Translations under genes and position numbers: made by a program
NCBI RefSeq assembly: GCF_001431665.1
Contig: NZ_LLXV01000029.1
Span: 19,393-83,392 of the forward strand
Direction: 5' to 3'
Length of the DNA stretch: 64,000 nt
Origin: Stenotrophomonas beteli
GTDB lineage: Bacteria; Pseudomonadota; Gammaproteobacteria; Xanthomonadales; Xanthomonadaceae
Notes under the pieces: generated by a model
The model's input: the letters and a program-made list of their open reading frames with translations, nothing else
Told to the model about the DNA's origin: nothing
Database searches by the model: none
Shown: positions 37,503 to 44,552 of the stretch, one piece after another
Position numbering within the stretch: position 1 is the stretch's first letter
Layout: each line of letters opens with the position of its first letter

Positions 37503-39248
37503 TTACAGGGTCTTGGCCAGGAAATCGGCCGTACGTTGCTGGCGCGGTCGCTCGAACAGCACCTCGGGCGTGCCCTGCTCGATCACCCGCCCCTGGTCCA
37601 TCATCACTACGTGGTCGGCCACGCGGCGGGCGAAGCTCAGCTCATGGGTGACGATCACCAGCGTGGTTCCTGAGCGGGCCAGTTCTTCGATCACGCTCAG
37701 CACCTCGGCCACCAGTTCCGGGTCCAGCGCCGAGGTCGGTTCGTCGAACAGCAGTACCTTCGGCTGCAGCGCCAGTGCCCGCGCAATCGCGATGCGTTGC
37801 TGCTGGCCACCGGACAGCTGGCGCGGGAAGGCATCGGCCTTGTCACCCAGGCCAACCCGCTCCAGCAGCGTGCGCGCCTGCTGCTCGGCCTGCACGCGCG
37901 GCACGCCACGCACCGCGATCGGCGCCTCGATGATGTTCTCCAGCGCGGTCAGGTGCGGGAACAGGTTGAAGCCCTGGAACACCATGCCCACTTCGGCGCG
38001 CCGGCGGCGGATCTCGCGTTCGGGCAGTTCGTACAGGGTGTCGCCATCGCGGCGGTAGCCGATCAGCTGGCCGCCGACGGTCACGTAGCCGCTGTCGGCG
38101 CGTTCCAGATGATTGATCAGCCGCAGCAGCGTGGACTTGCCGGCGCCCGAAGGGCCGATCAGCACGGTCACACTGCCGGCGCGCAGGTCCAGGTTCACGT
38201 CTTCCAGCACCGGCTGCTCGCCGAACACCTTGCCCACGCCATGCAGCGATACCGATGCCCCTTCGCCCGCTTCGACCTGGGTGGCGATGCGCGGGCGGTT
38301 GATCACGCGGGGCGCAGCATCGCTGTGCACGCGCGGTGGCGATGCCAGGCGCGATACCGAGCGCTCACGTTGCAGCTGCCCGCGTGCGAAGCGCTGCTCC
38401 ACGCGCCGCTGCAGCAGCGACAGCACGGTGAGGATCACCAGGTACCAGACCGTGGCCACCATCAGCAGCGGCACCACCTCCAGGTTGCGGCGGTAGATCA
38501 CCTGCACGGTGTAGAACAGTTCCGGCAGTGCCAGCACATAGACCACCGAAGTGCTCTTGGCCAGGCCGATCACATCATTGAACGCGGCCGGCAGGATCGA
38601 ACGCATTGCCTGCGGCAGGATGATGCGCCGCACTTGTCGGCCCCGCGGCAGGCCGAGCGCGGCTGCGGCCTCGTATTGCCCGTGGTCCACCGACAGAATG
38701 CCGCCACGGATCACTTCGGCCGAGAACGCCGCCTGATTCAAGGTGAGGCCCAGCACTGCGGCGGTGAACACGCCGATCAGCTGCGTGGTCGGGTACGAGA
38801 ACAGGCTGATGCCGGTGAACGGCACGCCAAGTTCGATGGTGCTGTACAGGTAGCCCAGGTTGTTCAGGAGCAACAGCAGCACCAGCAGTGGAATGGAGCG
38901 GAACAACCACACATATCCCCACGACACCGCTGACAGCAGCGGCGAGCCGGACACCCGGGCCAGCGCGAGCAGCGTACCCAGCGCGAAGCCGAGCGCCGTG
39001 CCAAGCGCGGTCAGCAGCAGCGTGCGGCCCAGCCCCTCCAGCACCGGGCGCGCGAAGAACCATTCGGCGAATGTGCCCCAGCCCCAGCGCGGATTGCCCA
39101 GCACCGATTGCAGCCCGATCAGGATCAAGGCCAGCGCCAACACCGTGCCGAACACCTGCAGCGGATGACGGGCCGGCACGATTCTAAGTGCCGATGCCTG
39201 CGCCGGCCGCCCAGCGATGCCTTCCAGTACCGTCGAGGGCGTACTCAT
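37503..39248 (-). CDS. Amino-acid ABC transporter permease-ATPase fusion
   Basis: The protein has 581 residues in one chain. The N-terminal permease (about 1-290) is HisM-like with about five helices and an EAA-type loop AAALGLPRGRQVRRIILPQAMRS. After a linker rich in Arg and Ser comes a GlnQ/HisP-type ATPase (about 325-581) with Walker A GPSGAGKSTLLR, signature LSGGQQQRIAIARA and Walker B VLLFDEPTSALD. Normally these are separate genes; the fusion fixes 1:1 stoichiometry in a dimer. It overlaps the GNAT gene by four bases. It should import the ligand held by the downstream binding protein. Confidence 0.93.
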   Translation of the reverse strand: MSTPSTVLEGIAGRPAQASALRIVPARHPLQVFGTVLALALILIGLQSVLGNPRWGWGTFAEWFFARPVLEGLGRTLLLTALGTALGFALGTLLALARVSGSPLLSAVSWGYVWLFRSIPLLVLLLLLNNLGYLYSTIELGVPFTGISLFSYPTTQLIGVFTAAVLGLTLNQAAFSAEVIRGGILSVDHGQYEAAAALGLPRGRQVRRIILPQAMRSILPAAFNDVIGLAKSTSVVYVLALPELFYTVQVIYRRNLEVVPLLMVATVWYLVILTVLSLLQRRVEQRFARGQLQRERSVSRLASPPRVHSDAAPRVINRPRIATQVEAGEGASVSLHGVGKVFGEQPVLEDVNLDLRAGSVTVLIGPSGAGKSTLLRLINHLERADSGYVTVGGQLIGYRRDGDTLYELPEREIRRRRAEVGMVFQGFNLFPHLTALENIIEAPIAVRGVPRVQAEQQARTLLERVGLGDKADAFPRQLSGGQQQRIAIARALALQPKVLLFDEPTSALDPELVAEVLSVIEELARSGTTLVIVTHELSFARRVADHVVMMDQGRVIEQGTPEVLFERPRQQRTADFLAKTL

Positions 39249-39796
39249 GCGTGGACTCCGTGCAACGCGGCCGGCGCAGGTGCGATCACCGCTGCCGGCG
39301 CAGGCAGGTGCTTCTCGAAGGGCAGATGCGCGATGGTCTCCGGATCGGCCTCCAGATCGAACAGCGCGGTGTAGCCATGGCTGAGGTACAGGCCGACGGC
39401 TTCGGGCTGGCGGAAGCCGGTGGTCAGGAAGACGCGGCGATAGCCCTGGCGCAGCGCCTGGTCCTCCAGTTCCTGCAGCACACGCCGCGCGATGCCCTGG
39501 CGGCGCAGCCCCGGCAGCGTCCAGATGCGCTTGAACTCGGCGGTATCCGGATCGCGGTGCGGCATGAAGGCGCCGCCGGAGATCGCCACACCATCGCGCA
39601 GCAGCAGCACGAACGCTCCTACAGGCGCCGCGAAGGCCTGCGCCGGATAGCGTTGCAGCTCCTCGCGGGCGCTTCCGCCGATGCGTCGGCGCACGTCGGC
39701 GTAACGGCTGTCGTACTCCTGCTCCAGGCCATCGAACAGCGGCCGCGCCAATGGATCATCCACCGAGGTATAGAGGAAGCGTTCGTTGCTGCTCAT
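39245..39796 (-). CDS. GNAT-family N-acetyltransferase
   Basis: The 183-residue protein starts at ATG 39796, which overlaps the amidohydrolase stop (ATGA); the frame extends upstream but without support. The acetyl-CoA motif A is FKRIWTLPGLRRQGIARRVLQELE (R-x2-G-x-A type), and motif B is FLTTGFRQPEAVGLYLSHGY. In the Bacillus ytm and yxe operons a GNAT enzyme N-acetylates S-modified cysteine before oxygenation, and that is the role inferred here from context. Confidence 0.87.
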   Translation of the reverse strand: MSSNERFLYTSVDDPLARPLFDGLEQEYDSRYADVRRRIGGSAREELQRYPAQAFAAPVGAFVLLLRDGVAISGGAFMPHRDPDTAEFKRIWTLPGLRRQGIARRVLQELEDQALRQGYRRVFLTTGFRQPEAVGLYLSHGYTALFDLEADPETIAHLPFEKHLPAPAAVIAPAPAALHGVHA

Positions 39797-41013
39797 GCTG
39801 CGTCCTTCACCAGATAGTTCTCGGCCAACCGGGCCCACAGGCTGGCAGCCGGTGCGATCGCCGCATCATTGAACACATAGCGCGGGCTGTGCAGCGGTGC
39901 GCTGTCGCCGTTGCCGACGAACACGAAACTGCCCGGGCGCGCCTGCAACAGGAAGGCGAAATCCTCGCTGGCGGTGCGCGGTGCGAAGTCCGGCACCACC
40001 TGTCCGGCACCGAAGCCCTGCACCGCCACCTTGCGGATGTAGGCGGTCTGCTGCGGATGGTTGATCACGCTGGGGAAGCCGCGCGGGAACTCGATTTCGG
40101 CGCGTGCCCCGAAAGCGGCAGCGGTCTGCTCGGCAATCCCGCTGACCCGGCGGCGCAGCGTGTCGCGCACCTCGGGCAGGTAGGCGCGCACGGTCAGCGT
40201 CAGCTCGACTACGTCCGGAATCACATTGGCGGCCTGCCCACCGTGGATCGAACCGACGGTGACCACGCCCATCTGCCGCGGGTCGACATTGCGCGACACC
40301 ACACTCTGCAATGCAGTGATGATGTGCGCGGCGACCAGGATCGGGTCCACGCTGCCCTGCGGCTCCGCCCCGTGGCCGCCCTTGCCGATCACCTTCAGCC
40401 GCGCCCAGTCGACCGACGCCATCGCCGGGCCGTCGACAAAGCCGAAGTGCCCCACCGGCACGCCCGGCCAGTTGTGCAGCCCATAGATCGCATCCACCGG
40501 GAAACGGTCGAACAGGCCATCGGCAATCATCCTCGAAGCGCCCGAGCCAGTTTCCTCCGCAGGCTGGAACACCAGCTGCAGGGTGCCATCGATACGGCCG
40601 TGATGGGCCAGGTAATGGGCGGCCGACAGCAGGATGGCGGTGTGGCCATCGTGACCGCAGGCATGCATCAGGCCCTCCGTCTGGCTGGCGTAGGCCAGCC
40701 CGGAGTCTTCGTGGATCGGCAAGGCATCGATGTCCGCACGCAGACCGAGACGACGGCCGCCCTGCCCGCGTTGCAGCGTACCGACCACACCGGTGCCGCC
40801 GAGGCCAGTGGTCACTTCATAACCCCATTGCTGCAGAAGTTCGGCCACACGGGCGCTGGTGCGATGCTCCTCGAAGGCCAGCTCCGGGTGGCGGTGCAGG
40901 TCATGGCGGATCGCGATGGCCGCCTCGGCTCGTGCCGCGATCTCCGGCAACACGCCAGTCGCTGGGGAACTCCGCCGGGCCTGGCCCGGTGCTACTGCGG
41001 TTTCTCCACTCAT
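39793..41013 (-). CDS. M20-family amidohydrolase (N-acyl amino acid deacetylase type)
   Basis: This 406-residue enzyme has metal ligands in HACGHDGHTA and QPAEETGSGA, the dimerisation domain with GKGGHGAEP, and a late SEDFAFLL motif, as in hippurate hydrolase/IAA-amino-acid hydrolases. ATG at 41013 is supported by the four-base gap to the upstream monooxygenase gene; a longer frame to 41055 would overlap that gene. Between GNAT and LLM genes it most likely removes the acetyl group from N-acetylcysteine or a related thiol at the end of the route. Confidence 0.92.
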   Translation of the reverse strand: MSGETAVAPGQARRSSPATGVLPEIAARAEAAIAIRHDLHRHPELAFEEHRTSARVAELLQQWGYEVTTGLGGTGVVGTLQRGQGGRRLGLRADIDALPIHEDSGLAYASQTEGLMHACGHDGHTAILLSAAHYLAHHGRIDGTLQLVFQPAEETGSGASRMIADGLFDRFPVDAIYGLHNWPGVPVGHFGFVDGPAMASVDWARLKVIGKGGHGAEPQGSVDPILVAAHIITALQSVVSRNVDPRQMGVVTVGSIHGGQAANVIPDVVELTLTVRAYLPEVRDTLRRRVSGIAEQTAAAFGARAEIEFPRGFPSVINHPQQTAYIRKVAVQGFGAGQVVPDFAPRTASEDFAFLLQARPGSFVFVGNGDSAPLHSPRYVFNDAAIAPAASLWARLAENYLVKDAA

Positions 41014-41017
41014 CGCC

Positions 41018-42361
41018 CTACCCCACCTTCCGCGCCGGTTCGGCGTCGGTCGCATACCGGCTGGCCTTGTACGGCAGGCCCAGATGCTCGCGCAAGGTCT
41101 GCCCTTCCAGCGCGCGCTGGTGGTAGCCGCGCGCCTGCAGGATCGGCAATACCTGGGTCACGAAATCGTCCAGGCCCTCGCGCTGCGCGGCGAAGCCGAG
41201 AATGAAGCCATCGCTGGCACCGGCATCGAACCAGCGGATCAGCTCGTCGGCCACCTGCTCGGGTGTACCGATGAAGTTCGGCCGCGGGCTCACTGCTTCC
41301 AGCGCCACCTGGCGCAGGCTCAGTCCCTTCTCGCGCGCATCCTGCTTGATGCGGTCGGTGGTGGAACGGAACGAATTGCTGCCGATGTCACCCAGCTCCG
41401 GGAACGCTGCATCCGGGTCGTACTGGCTGAAATCGTGGTGATCGAAGAAGCGCCCCAGATAGGCCAGCGCATCCTCCAGCGTGGCCAGGGCGGCGATCGC
41501 CTGGTACTTGGCCTCGGCCTCCTCGGCGGTGCGGCCGACGATGGGGCCGATGCCCGGGAAGATCTTCACGTCGTTGCCGCTGCGGCCGTGCGCGATCGCC
41601 GAGTTCTTCACCTTCTGGGTGAACGCGCGGGTCTCCTCCAGCGATGGCGAATGGGTGAACACCGCATCGGCGTACTTGCCGGCCAACGCGATGCCATCGT
41701 CGGACGAACCGGCCTGGAAGATCACCGGCTGGCCCTGCGGCGAACGCTGGATGTTGAGCGGGCCTTCCACCTGGAAGAAGCGGCCCTTGTGGTCGAGCCG
41801 GCGGAACTTCTCCGGTGCGAAGAAGGTGCCGCTGTCGCGCTCACGCACGAAGGCGTCGTCATCCCACGAATCCCACAGCCCCTGCACCACGTCCAGGTAC
41901 TCGTCGGCGATCTGGTAGCGCAGCGCGTGCTCTGGATGCGGCCGGCCATAGTTGCGCCCCGATCCTTCCAGCGGCGAGGTCACCACATTCCAGCCGGCGC
42001 GGCCGCCGCTGAGCAGATCCAGCGAGGCGAACTGGCGGGCAACAGTGAACGGGTCGCTGTAGGACGTGGACAGCGTACCGGCCAGGCCGATCTTCTTCGT
42101 CGCCGTAGCCAGCGCCGACAGCAGTGAGATCGGCTCGAAGCGGTTGAGGAAGTGCGGGATGGATTTTTCGTTGATGTACAGGCCGTCGGCCACGAAGCCG
42201 AAGGCGATGCCGTTGTCTTCGGCGGTGCGCGCAATGTCGATGTAGAACTGCAGGTTGACACTGGCATCGGCCGGGTTGGACGGATGCTTCCAGGCATGCA
42301 TATGGCTGCCGGGGCCCTGCAGCATGATGCCGAACGGAATGTGGCGCGGGGTCGTGCTCAT
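41018..42361 (-). CDS. LLM flavin-dependent monooxygenase, NtaA/SnaA/DszA type
   Basis: This 447-residue protein has the N-terminal PFGIMLQGPGSHMHAWKHP, typical of the NtaA/SnaA/SoxA/DszA branch of the bacterial luciferase-like superfamily, then SGGRAGWNVVTS and a flavin site around QAGSSDDGIALAGKYADAVF. Length fits the YtnJ/CmoJ group, whose Bacillus member cleaves the C-S bond of an alkylcysteine sulfoxide. It needs reduced FMN, for which a reductase is encoded at 43890-44471. Related enzymes desulfurise other organosulfur compounds, so the substrate remains open. Confidence 0.9.
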   Translation of the reverse strand: MSTTPRHIPFGIMLQGPGSHMHAWKHPSNPADASVNLQFYIDIARTAEDNGIAFGFVADGLYINEKSIPHFLNRFEPISLLSALATATKKIGLAGTLSTSYSDPFTVARQFASLDLLSGGRAGWNVVTSPLEGSGRNYGRPHPEHALRYQIADEYLDVVQGLWDSWDDDAFVRERDSGTFFAPEKFRRLDHKGRFFQVEGPLNIQRSPQGQPVIFQAGSSDDGIALAGKYADAVFTHSPSLEETRAFTQKVKNSAIAHGRSGNDVKIFPGIGPIVGRTAEEAEAKYQAIAALATLEDALAYLGRFFDHHDFSQYDPDAAFPELGDIGSNSFRSTTDRIKQDAREKGLSLRQVALEAVSPRPNFIGTPEQVADELIRWFDAGASDGFILGFAAQREGLDDFVTQVLPILQARGYHQRALEGQTLREHLGLPYKASRYATDAEPARKVG

Positions 42362-42379
42362 GGGAATCGCTCCTGCAGG

Positions 42380-43357
42380 TCAGGCCACCGCCGCGCGCGG
42401 CGCGGGCGACAGCAGTTCAAGGGATGTCAGGCGTGCGTCGAGGTCGGCCACCGGCGCGTCGAGGATGAATTCACCCACGCCGAAGCGCCGGTGCAGCGCG
42501 TCCAGTTCGCCGCGCACGTGCTGCGCATCGCCGGACAGCACGCTGGGGCGTGTTTCCTCGATGCGGAAGTCGGCCACGCCCACCTGGCGTGCGTACTCGG
42601 CAGCCGCCTCGGGGCTGGGCAGGTTGACCGTCTGCCCCGGGCCAAGGTGCAGCTTGTAGACGCGCAGCGTGCCGATATGGCGTGCGGCTGCTTCGGCGGT
42701 CGGTGCGGCGAAGGCCACCGTGGCCAGCAGCGGTGGCTGGGTGGACACGCTGCGATAGGCGTCGAACGCGGCCTCGACATGCGTCGGATCACCGTCGAAG
42801 TGCGCGGCATAGACGAAACGCCAGCCCAGCTCGGCCGCCTGCCGCGCGCTCTGCGGGCTGGCACCGAGCAGGAAGCGCTCCGGCGCCTGCTGCGGAATCG
42901 GGCGCGCCAACGCATCGGCATCGGCACCCGAAAGGTAGTCTTCCAGGTTCCGCAGCTGCTGGTCGAAGTCGGCAAAGGCCGGTCGGCCTGCCGCCAGCGC
43001 AGCGGTCGACGCAGGCAGTCCACCCGGGGCCTTGCCCACACCCAGATCAACGCGTCCCGGTGCCAACGCAGACAGCAGGTTGAAGTTCTCCGCCACCTTG
43101 TAGGGCGCGTAGTGGCGCAGCATCACCCCGCCACTGCCAATGCGGATGTGCCGGGTCTGCGCCAGCACCCAGGCCGCCAGCACTTCCGGTGCCGGGCTGG
43201 CCAGGGTCGGCGCGGCATGGTGCTCGGCAAACCAGTAGCGGTGGTAACCCAGCTGCTCGGCACGCTGCGCCAGCTGCAGGCTGTTGCGCAGCGCGTGTTC
43301 AGGCGTAGCACCTTCGGCCACCGGACTCTTGTCCAGCACACTGATGAGATAGCTCAC
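42380..43357 (-). CDS. LLM flavin-dependent monooxygenase, YtmO-like
   Basis: This 325-residue protein has SYLISVLDKSPVAEG at the N-terminus, HRYWFAEHHAAPTLASPAPEV and RIGSGGVMLRHYAPYKVAENF, which are characteristic of the short MsnO8/YtmO-like luciferase-family group. It is 18 bases upstream of the larger LLM gene. In Bacillus, the YtmO-type enzyme makes the sulfoxide that the YtnJ-type enzyme then cleaves; having one of each class side by side here is the main support for the pathway proposal. Confidence 0.88.
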   Translation of the reverse strand: MSYLISVLDKSPVAEGATPEHALRNSLQLAQRAEQLGYHRYWFAEHHAAPTLASPAPEVLAAWVLAQTRHIRIGSGGVMLRHYAPYKVAENFNLLSALAPGRVDLGVGKAPGGLPASTAALAAGRPAFADFDQQLRNLEDYLSGADADALARPIPQQAPERFLLGASPQSARQAAELGWRFVYAAHFDGDPTHVEAAFDAYRSVSTQPPLLATVAFAAPTAEAAARHIGTLRVYKLHLGPGQTVNLPSPEAAAEYARQVGVADFRIEETRPSVLSGDAQHVRGELDALHRRFGVGEFILDAPVADLDARLTSLELLSPAPRAAVA

Positions 43358-43371
43358 GGTCGCGTCCTCGC

Positions 43372-43734
43372 TCAGGGGTGGGCTACAGGAATGCCAAGCA
43401 AGCCGTTCAGCGCGGCCAGGATCGGCTCGGCGCCGGAGATGTACTGGCGGTCCTGGTGTGCGCCACTGGCCAGCTCGCTGCGCACGCCACGCGGCAGTAC
43501 AAGCTTCGGCAGCGACTGGTCGTGCTCGCCGATTTCAGCAATCACCTCGCGGCGTGGCCGTGCGAAGCCGATGCGACGCACGTCCAGCTGCGCGTCGAGG
43601 CCCTCGATGCTCGACAGCGCGCCTTCCAGCAGCAGGCTGTGCCGGCAGAAGAAGCGTTGGCCGGGAATCTGCCGGTCCTCGAACTCGCGATCGAGCAGGA
43701 ACAGGATGGGTTTGCTTGCTGCGTCGAGCGTCAC
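43372..43734 (-). CDS. DUF3088-family protein
   Basis: This 120-residue protein contains KPILFLLDREFEDRQIPGQ, FCRHSLLLEGALS and ARPRREVIAEIGEHDQSLPKLVL, matching DUF3088. The layout (beta strand, Cys-containing turn, helix, then a cis-Pro-like LPKLVL strand) looks like a thioredoxin or glutathione-transferase N-terminal fold, which is my inference. Here the first turn has only one Cys (FCRHS). Its position 14 bases ahead of the LLM gene recalls the redoxin-like YtnI of Bacillus ytm, so it may handle a thiol or sulfenate intermediate. Function otherwise unknown. Confidence 0.75.
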   Translation of the reverse strand: MTLDAASKPILFLLDREFEDRQIPGQRFFCRHSLLLEGALSSIEGLDAQLDVRRIGFARPRREVIAEIGEHDQSLPKLVLPRGVRSELASGAHQDRQYISGAEPILAALNGLLGIPVAHP

Positions 43735-43889
43735 GGGGGGTCCTCACAAGGGCCGGCAATGCGATGCCGCTTCAACGTCGATGCTAGAGATGCCAGCGGT
43801 TGCCACAGCGACACCCGGCGACAATCGGCGGTCATATCCGGCCATGCAGATGCGCCTTGGCCATAAGCAAAGCGCCGGCGGTTATGGCT

Positions 43890-44471
43890 TCACGCGATGC
43901 GCCGCAGCGGCGCCGCCACGGTCTGCGCCTGTGTGGCCAGGTGCCCTGCGGCACGCTCGGCAGCCAAGGCGATCCGCGCCTGCAAGGCAACGCTGTGGAT
44001 GTACTCACCGTCGAAATCGGCCGGCGTGGCATACACCCCGATCGGCAGCGTGTGCGCCTGCAGGAAACTGAACAACGGCCGCAGCTGGTGGTCGATCACC
44101 AGCGCATGGCGTTCGCTGCCGCCGGTTGCCGCCAGCAGCACCGGCGTGTCCACCAGAGCCTCCAGCCCGATGAAATCGACCAGATGCTTGAACAGGCCGG
44201 GATAGGAACCGCGATACACCGGCGCCGCCACCACCAGCAGCTCGGCCGCCTCGATCGTCTGCAGCGCCTGCTCCACCGCAGGCTCCGCCTCATCACGCGA
44301 CAGCGACTGCCCCAGCGAACGCGCCATCGGCGCCAGCTCCACCAGGTCCACGCGCGCATGCACCCGCTGTTGCAGCGCCTCCAGCAGATGCCGCACCAGC
44401 AACAGCGTGCGCGACGTCGCCGAACTTGTCGGCGACCCGACCAGTGCAACCACCTTCAATGCAGAAGACAT
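43890..44471 (-). CDS. NADPH-dependent FMN reductase (MsuE-like)
   Basis: This 193-residue flavodoxin-like protein has LVGSPTSSATSRTLLLVRHLL (phosphate loop of FMN), APVYRGSYPGLFKHLVDF and VLLAATGGSERHALV, the layout of SsuE/MsuE-type reductases. They supply reduced FMN to two-component monooxygenases such as the two LLM proteins encoded downstream. It lies 155 bases from the DUF3088 gene and 81 bases behind the TonB receptor stop, with a SMAG element in that gap. Confidence 0.9.
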   Translation of the reverse strand: MSSALKVVALVGSPTSSATSRTLLLVRHLLEALQQRVHARVDLVELAPMARSLGQSLSRDEAEPAVEQALQTIEAAELLVVAAPVYRGSYPGLFKHLVDFIGLEALVDTPVLLAATGGSERHALVIDHQLRPLFSFLQAHTLPIGVYATPADFDGEYIHSVALQARIALAAERAAGHLATQAQTVAAPLRRIA

Positions 44472-44521
44472 GAACTGCTCCTCGATGATGCCGAACCCTG
44501 TCCGGCCGCCTTTCGCGTTAT

Positions 44522-44545
44522 GTAGAGCCGAGCCATGCTCGGCTG
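44522..44545 (+). repeat. SMAG palindrome between TonB receptor and FMN reductase genes
   Basis: GTAG followed by AGCCGAGC/GCTCGGCT around CAT. It lies seven bases beyond the TonB receptor's stop codon, inside the putative operon, where such a stem could protect upstream mRNA or reduce read-through. Confidence 0.85.
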
Positions 44546-44552
44546 TCCCAGA

